Positions 21,949-34,900 of a stretch of 64,000 nt of DNA are shown piece after piece. Every line of letters starts with the position of its first letter. The stretch's first letter is position 1. The stretch comes from Sarcocystis neurona (Eukaryota; Apicomplexa; Conoidasida; Eucoccidiorida; Sarcocystidae), in NCBI GenBank assembly GCA_000727475.1, contig KL647288.1, forward strand, positions 3,095,604 to 3,159,603, given 5' to 3'. The notes beneath the pieces were generated by a model. That model searched no databases, had not been told where the DNA came from, and saw only the letters and a program-made list of their open reading frames with translations. The translations under genes and the position numbers were made by a program.

Positions 21949-22676
21949 ATGAGTGACACCTTCTCGACAGTGAAAAGACCAGCTGTGTGGTACGGGGAGG
22001 AGGCTGCGGAGGCGGCCACGAGAGACGCAGACTGCACGCCTGCTGCTGCAGCTCTGAGCTCCACCTGCCGTGCACACGCAGCAGAAGATAGTCCAAACTC
22101 TCCCCGTCTTCTGCTTCTTCCTGCAGCGCCTTTTTCTCTCGATTTCTCTCGACCTGTACATGTATATGCCCTATATCGCTGTGTATCTGTCTATAACGAG
22201 ATACCTGTCTATCTGTATCTGCCTATTATCTATCTATATCGCTATCTGTATCTGTCTATCTATCTATTGATGCGTATACCTGTAGCTATATCTATATGTC
22301 TGTCTCTGTGCAGGAACATTCGTATATTTGCCTGTATACGTATATATGTACATATATATATGTTGTATAAAGAGAGACAACGCAGTCTCTTGGCAGTAGC
22401 TTTCGCTTTTTTGCAGTGTGCTTCGAAACGCTTTTCTGCAGCAGCTGCGTTTATTGCTGCTGGTCGCGGGGGGGCTGCGCCCCCTGCTGCCATTGCTGCT
22501 GCGGAGAAGTTGCTGTTGTTTTCGGCTACAGCACCTGCACGCCCCTTTCTTGCTGCTGCCGTTCATCTTCCCTTTCTCTCTTTCTCGCAGAGGCCTGGTG
22601 GCAGATCTGCTGCACCTCCTGCTGTAGCTGCGGGTGCGGCCGCCCTGCGACTGTCCGGCTGCTGTTGTTGACTTTG
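21949..22676 (+). CDS. Candidate two-exon gene, unidentified
   Basis: The ATG at 21949 gives a natural-looking start (MSDTFSTVKRPAVWYGEE). A possible donor (gtacat) follows at about 22156 in phase 0. After a TATC/TATA microsatellite intron, an acceptor (ttttttgcag, ending 22410) opens a phase-0 exon beginning CASKRFSAAAAFIAAGRGG. Another acceptor (ctcgcag) occurs near 22591. No family is recognised, and the second part is Ala/Leu-rich and may be intron. Confidence 0.
22165..22370. repeat. TATC/TATA microsatellite
   Basis: Interrupted TATC, TGTC and TATA words, probably intronic or intergenic. Confidence 0.
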
Positions 22677-22917
22677 TTGCTCCTGTCCTGGTACTATTAC
22701 TGCTGTCACTGTTGCTGCTGCTAAACCTGCGGCTGCTGCTCCTGCGGCTGCTGGTGACACACCTGCTGGTGCTGCAGTTGGACGGGCCTTTGTGTTGCTG
22801 TTAGTTGCTGCTTGGGCTGCGTTTTCTGCTGTCGTCCTGCTCCTGTGCAGCTTCTGCGCTTGCTGCTGCTGCTGTCGCGTGTTGCTGGTGCTGCTGCTGT
22901 TGCGCGGCTGCCTTTCC

Positions 22918-25900
22918 ATGGGGCAGGCTTGCACACGAGCAGCAGGGCAGCCCCCGGCTGGGGGTCGAGGAGGGCGGCTTTCACAGCGCCAAAGACGCCG
23001 CCGGGACAGCAGCAGCAGCGAAACGCAGCAGCAGGGGATTGCGGCGTGGGGCAGTCGCGATACGAGCCATGTGCTGGGAGGACCATCTTCTTCTTTGCTG
23101 CAGGAGCAGCAGGAGCAGCAGGACGGTGCCGCTTCCGACCCAGCAGCTGCCACACGAGCTGCGAGTAAGCCGCCGTTCGACCTGGAGAGAGGAGTAGCAG
23201 CAACGCGGAAGCAGCGCAAGTGGGGACACGCGTCTCCTAGCGTCGTTTATGGCTTGGTCAACAGCTTAGCCGAGAAGCATTTGCTGCTGGTCTTCGACTG
23301 CCGTAGTCGTCACGCGTTCAACCAGGAACATATTCACTACGCCGTGTCTCCCTGGCGAACAGCAGAAGATGAAGCAGATGCTCGCGAGCTGTTCTGCCGC
23401 GCCGGCGTTCCCCTCGTGGAAGAAGATCCGCTCCTCAGAATTACTCACGCAGGTGGTAAGACAGCTCACTGCGACGCCTGCTGCTTCTCCTGTAGAGAAA
23501 AAAGCGACATTCGTACTCGCACGTCTGCTGAAAAAAGCTTCCCTCACTGCTGTTGCTGGGGGTGCTGCTGGGGGTCCGGCTGCTGCCGTTGCAGCTGCTG
23601 TCGCTGTGGGGAGATGTGCACTACGCAGAAGCGAGAACGTTGCTGCCGCTGCTGCTGCGAGTGCTGCTACTAACGGTGGTGCGACTCCTGGCCGAGCAGG
23701 TGCTCCTGGTGTGCGGCTTCTTCCACTGAAGAGCTGCTGCTGCTGCTGCTGGAACGTTGCTGCCGTGGAGCCGCCGTTCGAAGTCGCTATTGCTCGGGTA
23801 GTTTACTACGGCTGCTGCCACTGCCGGGGCGTGTTGGGCTGCTGTTGGATGTCGCAGATGCTGTTGCATATTGCGTCTGCTAATTTGGGTTGCTGCTGCT
23901 GTTCTGCGTCGCTGCTGCTGCAGTGGGGTGCTGCTCCGGCTGCTGCAGGAAGGTGTCGGTGCTGCTGTGGCGCGTCGCTGCTGCTGTTGAATCTTGTTGC
24001 TGTCCTTGAACCTCTGCGCTGTGGCGACGCTGCTGCATCAGTTTGCTGCTGCTGCTGCTTCTAGACGTTGCCGTGGCTGCTGTAGATATCGCGGTTTGTT
24101 GCTGTTGCTGATACTGCCGTCGCAGGTTTGCCGGCGCCTCTGTCTCGCTCTGCAGCAGCGAACCCGGCAGCGCGCAGCACCCGCTTTGTCTTTCCGGCCT
24201 TCCAGACTCGCACGCACACCCTGCAACAAAGCCAGCAGTCCCTCACCCAACTGCGGCCCTCCTCTGGCCAGCAGCAGCAGGCGCAAGAGCAGAAACAGCA
24301 GGCACACGAGCGGCAGGAGGAGGAGAAGGACGGGGATGTGGGGAGCAGCAAGACCGGCTGCAGCGCAGGAAACGCAGGAGCGACTGCCTCTGGAGGAAAG
24401 GACGCGACAGAAGAGATGGCGACGGGTGTAGCAGCGCCGCCGACGGAAGGCGGTGTCGCTGTCTGCAGCACGGGAGGTTTTTTTGAGAGCCGCAGTAGCA
24501 GCAGCACCAGCACGAGCTGCAGCGCCCCACCCCACAAACAGCAGCAGCGGGAACTCGACGTGGGCAGCGGGAAAGTCCTAGTTAGTCTACGCAGCATCCT
24601 GTCGGCAGCACCGTGTCAACAGCAGCAGCAGCAGGACCATCACGACTGCAGCGCAGCACGTAGGGAGGCGGACAGCAGCAACGGCAGCACAGACAGACAG
24701 GAACTGTCGCAGCAGCAGCAGGACACACAGACAGGAACTGTCGGAGCAGCAGCAGCAGGTGGGATGGGCTGCCACGACGCATGAGGGTAATCGCTGTTGC
24801 CTGTGTTATTGCTGCTACTTCTGTAGGAGAAGGAAAAGCTGTTGCTGCTGTTGTTGCTGCAGGCAGATCTGCTGTTGCTTTTGCAGAGATTTCCTGTTAC
24901 CGACGGGCTTCTGCTGCGTCTTGCTGCGGGGATTGTTATGCTGCTGCGACTGCGGGTGCTGCGCGGCGACTCCGTGGCTGTTGCAGCTGCGGAACGAGGT
25001 GCTGCAGTGCTGCGCCGCCTGACGCGCTCTGTGTCTGCGACTCTGCTGCTGCTGCAGGAGGCGTGCGACGAGACGGACGCGGCGGCGACGCAGAAGGCAA
25101 CGACTTCGCAGCAGGGAAAACAGCAAGCAGGTATGACAAAAAATCAAGCAAGCGGCTGCGCATCTTTCTTCCTCGCCTCGCTTGCTGGTCCTCTTGCGTC
25201 TTCTGCTGCTATTCTTGCTGCTTAGAACGTCCGCAGCGCCTCTAACGGTGTCTTCCTGCTGCTTCTTTGCTTCCTCTCTGGATGATGCTGCTGCTGCTTC
25301 TTTTGTAGCTGCTTGGATGCTGTTTGTGCAGCTGCTTCGTCGAAATGCTGCCACTAACTCAATCGTCTCTGCTGCATCGCTGTCAATATACTACTCCTCC
25401 CTGCCCAATACCGCTGCTGCTGCAGCCGCGGCGGTTGGAAATTCCCGCTGGCGCTGCTGCTCCCCCACTTCCCCACTCTGCTGCTGCTGTCTTATTCTGC
25501 TCTTCGGTTCACCTGTATTCATGTTTGCTGCTGCGGCGTTGCAGTGGCTTGCGAAGCGGTCTGCAGCTGCTGCCTGCAGAAGCACCTGCTTCTGCTGAGC
25601 CTCGTGTGCGGTGCTGGTGTTATAAACGAAGGGCAGTTTCGCTGCCTCTGGGCCGCCCCCCATTCCTCCGGATACTGCTGCTGCGCAGCACTTTTCTGGT
25701 GCGGAATGCTCCCGCCCTACAGCTACATTTCCGCCAACGCTGGTGTTTTCTGTCCCGGCTGCTGCTGCTGCGGTCCCGTCCTTGCTGCCGCTATGCGACC
25801 TTTCGGTTGCTGCTGCGCCCCGCCTCCCGCTGCTGAGCTGCCGCTCCACCTGGCGTCCCGCTGCTGCTGCTGCTGTGTTGCTGCAGCGAGCAGCTGCGCC

Positions 25901-28900
25901 GACGCGCCGCAGCAAGCACAACCAGCACCTCGCAGCAGCACCAGCAGGAACCCGACAGCAGCAGCAGGAGAACATGAGGAAGAGGAGCCTCAGAGAATCC
26001 AGGCGTTGAAGATGTGGCTGCGAACCGTCTGCCGCTTTCGCACGGTAAAATACGCTCTTCCCCCACAATGATGTGTCCGTCTGGACTTGCACACTCATAT
26101 ACACGTTTATGTTACATATGTATGCCTACGACGAGCTGTGTACTTGCATATCAATAATATATATATCTGTGCCGATGTGCGTCTCTCTCGCTCCATATAA
26201 ATATGTCTGCCCCTACGCATATCGCTCTGCTCGCATCTAGGCGCGCGACTACCCCTGCGTAGATCTGCGTTTATATATTCGCATATATTGTAGATGCCAG
26301 CCCGTACATACATCTGTGCGTATATATATATATATATATGTATATGTGTATGTATGTATGTGTAATACACGTGCCTGCCCCTACCGATCTGTGCGCTTGT
26401 ATTTATATATCTAGCAACATGCAGGCCCCCTACATAGGTCTGTGTATGTATGTGTAATACACGTGCCTGCCCCCCCTACCGTAGATCTGTGTGTATGTAT
26501 ACATATATATATATATATACCTGACCAATACTTACTACTCCTGACTTATACTTACAGCTCTCTGTGTGTATACATATATATTCACACATAATAGACACAT
26601 ATATCTATATATCTGTATCTTTACCTATTAACTATTATCTCTATCTTTCCCTCTCTCTATATATATGCATGTGTATATTCACATATGTAAGTAAGTAAAT
26701 ATATATATATATATATATATATGCATATTTGCCTATTATCTATTGTCTCTATCTCTCTCTATAGACGTGTGTGCTTCCACATATGTAAGTAGACACATAT
26801 ATGTACATTTGTTGTCTAGTGTGTCTATCTCTCTCCACATATACATACATATATGTGTATATTCTCATATGCAAGTACATGTATATACATAAATGTGTAT
26901 ATTTATCTATGATCTATTATCTATTATCTATCTATCTATACGTATAAATATGTATATAGTCCTGCAGTAAGAGAAGCTTCGTTGGCTGGTGTGTTGTGGA
27001 GACTGCAGCGTCTGGGCATCCCCGGCGGGATGCCTCGCTGCGCGTTGGTCGGCTCCAAATCTTCTTCGTGTCGTTCCTCTGTCTTTCGGCCTTCTTGTGT
27101 GGCACTGCTGCTGTTCTTTTTCGGTCTCCTTCTCCTTGCTGCTGCTGCCTGGCCAGGCTGCTTGCTGCTTCTTCTCGCGTTCAACAGAAGGCTGAGAGCA
27201 CCGCACCTGTGCATGTCTCTGTGGTCGGCGCGCCAGCGTGGATGTGTTTCTGGTTCTGCGTATCCTCCTCCTTCCGTCACAAGTGCGCACGTTCTTCGTT
27301 TCCCATCTGTCCTCCTTTCTCTCTGTCTTGCCTTCGTACACGTGTGCATGTCAGTGTCTCGTCTGCTGCGGGTCTGTACATTCCTCCTGTGTGCAGCCGC
27401 TCTGGCCGTGCTGCTGCTGTGGCTGCTGCCTTTTCCCCGTCCTTCGGCTGCTGCTGCTGCTGCGTGCGCCCCAGAGAAGGACTCTGTGCCGTCGCTGCTG
27501 CTACAAGGCGTCCCTCTGTGCTTCCTCTCTGTCTCTCTTGCCGTGGGGGTTGCTGCGGGGTGTTCTCTTCTCTTTGGTGTGCTCCTGCCGCTGTTTCTGT
27601 ACGCCCTGCTGCTGTGTCCGCTGCGTTGCGTGCTGCAGGTTATCCTCTACGGAGAGTCGGAGACAGACCCGCTGCTGCTCGTTTTCCTTAACGCGTTGCT
27701 TGGCAGCGGCGCGTCTTTCAAAGATATCATCGTTCTCACAGGTACAAATACAAATGGAGGAGCGCCCTCTCTGCCGGTGATTTCCTCCCCGGCATGGCCA
27801 GGAGTGGTGCTGCGAAGGCGTGAAGCAGCTGACAGACACAGAGACAGCAAGACAGGGAGACAACCTGCAGACAGACGGAGACACCCTCACACACACAGAG
27901 ACATACAGAACGGAAGCGCTCTTGTGTTTTACATCTGTGATAAGCATGCAGAAGGAAAGTCGTCCGCGAGGTGTATGGGCCGCCAGGTGTGTCTCTTCGT
28001 CTCGTGACGTGCGCCCATATATTTCTTTCTGTGTTTATGCGTGTATGTGAGAAGCCAGGTGAGCAGCAGCACACCTTTTTTGGCTGCGTAGACTCATGTT
28101 GGCGATCCAGGATGTAGACACATATGTGAGAATACCAACGTACGAAGGTGGGGGACCTGCGCGTGTCTGTGAATGCCTAGAACCGTGGGCAAAAATGGTG
28201 ACACGTTGAGGCCTGTAGTGTATATACACGAGCACACACTCCCGCGGCTGTGCGGAGTCGGGAAGTCAGCAGCAGAAGAAGCAGGATAGGGGAGAGCAGC
28301 AGCAGCAGCAGCCGAGCTCTGAGGCCTGACTGCTGCTCTTCTTCGCGGGCGTGCTGCAGCTGCTGCCACTGCTGATGCTGCAGTGCTGCTGCGCCTGCTG
28401 CTGGGCGATGTGCGCGCTGCGCGTTGTCCTCCGACTGTTGCGGCGCGCTCGAGCGGCTGCTGACGTGCTGCTGCCATTCCCACGCGTTTTTGTTCTCCTG
28501 CCGGCAAGGTCGCTGCCGCTGCTGCGGACGATTGATTGCGGCGCTGCTGCTGTGATGTACTGCTGCTGCCGCGCTCGCTCGTGCCCCGTCTCCTTCTGGC
28601 AATGCCGCTGCTGCTGCTGCCGTTTGGCGAACGTGTGCGCGGCAGGGGGGCTGGAGACGCTGCGACCGCGGTACAGTCCGCTGTTGACGAGTTCAAATTT
28701 GCTGCTGCCAGGGCCGGCGGAAATTCTTCCACCTGCTGCTGCTTCACCGCAGTTCGTCGCGGCTCTTGCGGCTCGAGCTATGCCGTCGAGGAGAAGTAGC
28801 GTAAGTTGCCTCTTCTCCTTCTCTTGCTGTTGCTCCTCTCCCGCGTGCAACCTGCTGTCGCTGTTGTTCTCCTGTGCTGCAAGCTGCTGTTGCTGTCCTG

Positions 28901-31900
28901 CGCTGGAAGCGGCTGCTGCTGTTGCTTCGCCTGCCTGTGTCGCGCAGTTGCTGCTGCACTTGACTGCTGCTTCATGCTACTGCCGCTAATGCCCCGGTGG
29001 TTCTTGCTGCTGTTGCTGCTGCCGTCAGTTTGCAGCTCTTCTTGCAGCTGCTGGCGGTCCAGCCAGTCTGTCGCTTCTATTTCTCTGCTGCTGTTGCTGT
29101 TGTGGTGATCCTGTCGCGGCTGCCTCTTTGCGTCTGCTATGCAGACAGGTACCCTCGCCGGTGCCACCAGTTGCGCCCCACACTCTTTCTGCGACTGCTC
29201 CTTCGACTTTCTCTCGCTGCTGTTTTTTTTTAGCTTGCCGTTGCATCGCTCTCTCTAGCCGTTGCTGCTGCTGCTGCTGTGGCTTCCTTGTGCTGCATTT
29301 AAAGGACGGCGCGTCAACTCCTTTATCGTCTACCTGCTGTGTGTGGGTGCTCGACCGCCTGCTGCCGCGCCGGCGCGTTGCTGTTGTTCTGCTTTTGCAG
29401 CTGATCCGGCTGCAGAGAACAGCCAGTGCCCTGCTGCTGCCCGGACGGAGGGCGAAGGCTACGGCTGCTGCTGCGGCAGCCGCTTCTGCTGCTTTCGCTT
29501 TATTCATAGCGGGAGCGAAGGTCGTGTACCAGAACGTAGAGATCCTCAAGCACTTCAACATACAGGCGAGTCGATCCTCCGCATGTACTGCAGCAGCAGC
29601 CGCCGCTGCATCAGCTGCTAAGGCTGTTGGTTGTTCTGTATTTCTGCTGCTGCGACTCTGTCTCTTGCAGCTGCCGCTGCTGCTGCCAGCGCCGCCGCTG
29701 CTGCTGCATCTGCTGCCGGTGCTCCTCCCACCCCGCCAGGCTCTAAAATGCTGTCGCCACTACTGCTGCTACTTCTTTTGTAGGAATTGATACGGGATGT
29801 TGCTGCTGCAGGAGCCTGTTCTGTCCCTGCTGCTTTCTTCTGAGGCGGTGATGCGACTGCTGCTACTGCTCCGGCCGCTGCTGCTGCTGTGGCTGCTTTT
29901 TTTTTGCAGTCACCGCTGGTGCCGCTCCTCGCCCACCGGCGGCTGCTGCAGCTCTGCCACCAGCTGCTGCCTCCTTTTTTCTGACTGTGTAGCTCTGGCT
30001 GCTGCTTTTTCTTCTTCGTCATTGCTAGGAGTGGGTCATTTACTTTGGGCGTCGTGATGCCTATTCTACCGGGATTGCTGCGGGAACCACTTCTTCACCC
30101 AGTGCTGCTGCTGTTGTCAATTCTTCTGCACTTGCTGTTGCGCTGTCGATTTTTGTGCATCTGCTGCTGCTGGCACTGCTTTCCACTTTCGTGCAGTCCC
30201 TGGAGCTACCTCCTCCTCTTTTCCTCCGTTGCTGACAGTGTTGCTGTTTCTTCACTTGCTGCAGCAGCTGCTGGTTCAACTGCTGCTGCCGCTGCTGCTG
30301 TCTCCACTTGCAGGAGGAACTGCAGCATATATTGTTGCTGAGCGCGCATACTGAAGTAGCCGTATACGCGTAGTAGCAGTTCTTGTTTTCAGGCCAGCCC
30401 ACCTGCCTGCTGCTGCTGCTGAAAGCATTCCTGCTGCTGCTGCTGCTGAAAGCATTCCTGCTGCTGCTGCTGGTGGAAGCATTCCTGCTGCTGCGGCTGG
30501 TGGGAAGCATTCCTGCCGCTGCAGCTTCTTCTCGTCAAAGAGTCCTGCCTCTCTTTGAGCTGCGGCAGCTCCGGCGCCTTTTGCTGCTCCTGCAGTTCTT
30601 CCGCGGCTGCTGCTTCAATTCTTCCACGTCTGCTGCTGCAGTTCTTCCACGTCTGCTGTTGCAGTTCGTCCACGTGTACTGTTGCAGTTTTTCCGCATCT
30701 GCTGCTGCAGTTCTTCGACCTCTACTGCTGCAGTTCTTCGACGTCTAGTGCAGCGGCCTTGTCCCCTGCAGCTGCTGCTCTTTGGACTGCTGCTGCGGCT
30801 TCTGCCGCCGTCCTCTGGTCAGCTGCGGTTGGTGCCACCGTAGTGTACGTGCTACTGCTGAGAGATTCGCTACTGGCGTGGCGGTGCGTGCCCGGCAGAT
30901 TGTTGCTGCTTTCTGCTGCTGCAGCACAGCTGTAGCGCTCCTGTCTGTGTGCTGCTGCTGCTGGTTCTCCTCGGGAATACGCCGCTGCACCATCTCTGGC
31001 TTGGGCTGCGACATAGCACGTACACCGCTGCTGCTGCAGCGTAAATGCCGCAGCTGCTGATTTCCTTGCGGCCCGATGCTGGTCATTGATAGTGATTCGT
31101 GCTGCTGCTTCTTTGCCTGGTGCGGAGCGAGGCCGCTCTTTTGCTGCTGCTGCTGCTGCACTTTTCGCTGCTGTGGGGGGGAGCCGGCTGGCTTACTGCC
31201 GCTCCTGTGGCACACACACATACTGCTGTTGCTGCTGAGATTCTACTTGCTGCTGGCAATCTTTCTGCGGTGGATTTGCGTCTCGCCTGCTGCGCTGGCG
31301 TGACTGCTGCTGCAGGTTCTACGCGCACTGCTTCTGGTGCCCAGTCGATGCTGCTGCTGATCCTGGTGTCGCGGTGTCTGCTGCTGCCTGCTGCAGCTGC
31401 TCGAACGTATGTCGCTGCTGTTGCTGCTTGCCTCGGCCCTCTGCGTCTGCTGCTGCAGCGCCTTGAGGAGAATGCCGTCCTGCTGCTGCTGCAGCGACGC
31501 TACTACTGGTGGCCTCGTCTCTGCTGCTGCTGCTGTGAAGCCGCGGGGTCCACTGCTGCGCGAACAAGGTGCTGCTGTTGTTGACGAAGTATGGAGCGCT
31601 ACTGCTGCTGCAGCTAAAGGACACCAGCTCCTGCTGCTGCTTCTTCGGCAAGCGCTCGCCTATGTGGTGCTTCTCATATCCTTGTGCGTGCTGCTGCTGA
31701 TGCGGTCTACACGGTGCTGCTGTCGTAAGGTGGCAGTCTTCTTCGGCTGAACTGTTTCCTGTCGCCGCTGCTGCTGCTGTTGCAGCTGCTGCAGGAGGAC
31801 TCCTCGTGCTGCTGCTATTGCACCTCATACTGACAGAGCTTCGTGGTGCTGCTCCTGTTGCTGTTGCTGTTTCTCTTCACCTGCTGCTGCCTCTTCCTCT

Positions 31901-34900
31901 CCTGTGCGTTCGTCTGCTGCCGCGCAGGTGGTCTTGAACTTGACGACGGAGCCGTGCCCGCTGCCGCGGCGACCGCCGGCGACGCCGGGGCCTGCAGGCG
32001 CCAAGTCCTCCCCACCCCGCAGCAGCAGCAACAAGCGAAGAGGCAGACGCGAAAAAAGAAGAGGAAAGCGGGGAGCGGGAGCAGCAGCAGGAGCAGCAGC
32101 GAAAATGGAGGAGGAGACGTCTCAGCCAGCAGCCGCAGGAGCCGCGAAGGATTCTACAGCAGGAGCAGCAGCAGGGGCACACGGCGATGTTTTCTTTGAA
32201 GTGTACGACGTGCCATATAACTCCGCGGAAAGCGTGGACTTCTCGGCCCTCGCACGAGCAACGAAGCTGCTGCAGCAGGCCCTCGTCGAGGGGAAACCTG
32301 CACTGGTAAGTACTCTTCCTCACTTTTCCATATTCACATATATATGTGAGCCTACACATACACACATAAATATATATATCTGTGAGCCTACATGTGTACG
32401 TGGATGTTCCACGTAGAGGCACCCACACGCTAACGCACAAACTCCTATTTATATAAAGCACATCTAAAGGAGGGGGAGTCCTACACACAGGAATGTACAA
32501 GTTCCAAGGCATTGCGTATATGAAATGATATATATGGAGAATAGCCTTACAAATGTATATACATATATATATATATATATGTTCTCTCTCTCCAGCACAC
32601 TACATATATGCAAGCATATATCTGCAGAAGCCTCACATATATATATATATATACATACACGACCGACGATAATATGTATACATAGACATATACGTATAGA
32701 AGTCTTACATATATATATATATCTATGTATAGACACGTTCTAACACATTACGTAAGTGTGTGCAGACAAGCCCTTATATACATATATATGTATCGATATC
32801 TATGTGTGTATGTGTAGATATATAAATGTACGTATATGTAAAGACGGGACTTACACATTTGGTGAACGTAGGTGTGTGTGTCTCTTCGCTCTCACATATG
32901 CAGACGAAGTTACGTTTTCTTATTTGGTGTTCGAGGAGACGCTACATCTACATACGAATAACGTACGTAGAGCGAGAGCAGCAGCAGTAAGTGAAAGCGG
33001 CGCTTGCTTCGGCCTCTTTGTGTCTCTGTGTGTGTATATATCTATACATATATGCATTTGTGTGCCTCTGTATATAAGTATTTGTATACCTGGTATCTCT
33101 CTCTTTGTCTGTATATCCGTAGACGTCATTATCTGTCTATCTATATATGTGTGACTCAATATAGATATAGCAGCGTGTACGCCAAGCCGTTGAAGGCGCC
33201 GTTCTGCAAAGTCCCTGCTGCTGCTGCGGCTCTCTCTCACTGCAGAGGCAGCACCACGTGGTGCTGCTGGTGCTGCTGCTGCTGCAGACGTGGCCGTGGA
33301 CGCATTGCTGCTGCTGCTGCCGAGGGACGACACACACGGGACTAGGCACACGCTGCTGCTGCGGCGACGGCGGTGTGTGTGGTGGTGGCTCTGCTGCTGC
33401 AGGGGCACAGGGCTGCACATCTGCTGTTCTTATAATTGCGTGAGCATCTCTTGCTGCTGCTGACCCTGCTGCTTCGACGTGGATCTTCTGCTGCAGGCGT
33501 TGATTGTCGAAGCTGCTGGCTGCTACACGACAGCAAGCACCTCTGCTGCTGCGGCGGTCACAGGCGTGTGCTGCTGCTGCTGCTGTTCCGGGTGCAGGTG
33601 TACGACTGGAGTGGCGCATGCATTGCTGCTTTGGTGGTCGGCTGGTTCCTTGTTGACGCCGGGCAGGGAGTTATTCAGACGCTCACGCATCTGCGTCTGA
33701 AGCTGCCGAGTGTTGAGGTACCTCCTCTCTACTTGCCTTCCTACAAACTTCTCCCATTTTTTCTCCGTTCAGAACCGCCAACGACTTCCCCTTCTCTTCT
33801 TCCGCCGTTTTTCATCCGGTCCCTGCGTATCCGCAGCGTTTCGTTTCCCGACTTTTCAGCACTTCATATCCTTTTCGTCTTTTTCTTCGGGTTTTCTCCT
33901 CCTCGGTTTGCTGCTCGTCTTCTTTTCATCGTTTCTCCTTCTTTTTCTGCGTTTCCGCATCTTCTTCTCCTCTTCCTTTTATCTTTTCTTTTTTTCTTTT
34001 TCTCTTCTCGTTTCCATTACGAATTTTCATTTCCTTCGGTATTTCCACTTCTTCCTCCCTTCTTTTTCTTCTTTTCTTGCCGTCTTCCTGGTCTTTTTCT
34101 GCGTCTCGCTCTGCCTTCGCATTCCACTTTGAAGTTTTTTTGTGTCGGTCCGGCAGGCTCCCTCGTTTCTCTCGCTGTTCTTCGACTCCGCTCGTTTGCC
34201 CGTCGTCGGCGACTTTTCGGTTGCTTCTTCTGTTTTTCTCGTCTTTCTCTGTTTTGGTGCTGCTGCTCTTCCTGTCTCTGTGCTTTCTGTCTCTTCTCTG
34301 CCCCGCTTCCACGACGTTCTGCTGTTCTTCTGTCCTTCTTGGCTCGCCGTCACTCGAATTCTGCTGCATCTCACTTTGGCGTCTTTGGGGCTCTGTTCCT
34401 TTCTGTGTCTCTCTCTCCTTTTGGCCTCCTTTCTTCTTGCTGCTGCTGCTGCCGCTGTTTGCTGGCGTCTTCTCTCTCAAGCACTGAATTTCTCGCCTTA
34501 TTCACATTCTCGCCCGTTCTCAATCTCTCTCTCTTTTTGTGTCTCTCTACGACGGCGCGTCGCGGATCAGACCTGCTGCTGCTGCTGGACGCGCGACGCT
34601 TTGTGCGGGTGCTGCTGGTGTCCTCCTGCTTCTGCTGCTGCTGTCTTGCTCCTGGGGCTGCTGCGGGATGCTGCTGGTTCCGCTGGCCTGTTGCCCGTGA
34701 TGGACAGACACCCGTCCTGTTGGACTGCTGCTGCTGGGCCGGTGCTGCCCTCTGCGTCTTTCCGTTCTCTTGCTGCTGCTCTTGTGCTGCTGCCTGGTGC
34801 GTGACTGCTGCGCTCTGCTGCTGTGGCTAATATCTTGCCGCAGCTTCTGCGGGTCTCCTGTTGCTGCGGCTAAGCCGTCCTGGCCGGTACTCGTGTACTG

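Noticed and set aside
26982..28007. 341-codon Leu/Ala/Cys-rich + ORF starting MAGVLWRLQRLG
   Set aside because: It is intron read-through. Only 27639-27741 inside it matches a domain (rhodanese second half) and has splice sites at both ends.
33926..34480. 184-codon Lys/Glu/Arg-rich minus ORF
   Set aside because: It is the complement of the polypyrimidine tract in a + strand intron; composition alone explains it.
33436..34830. 464-codon + ORF rich in Phe, Leu, Ser and Cys
   Set aside because: It runs from exon 33598-33717 through the donor into the C/T-rich intron; only the exon part has homology.
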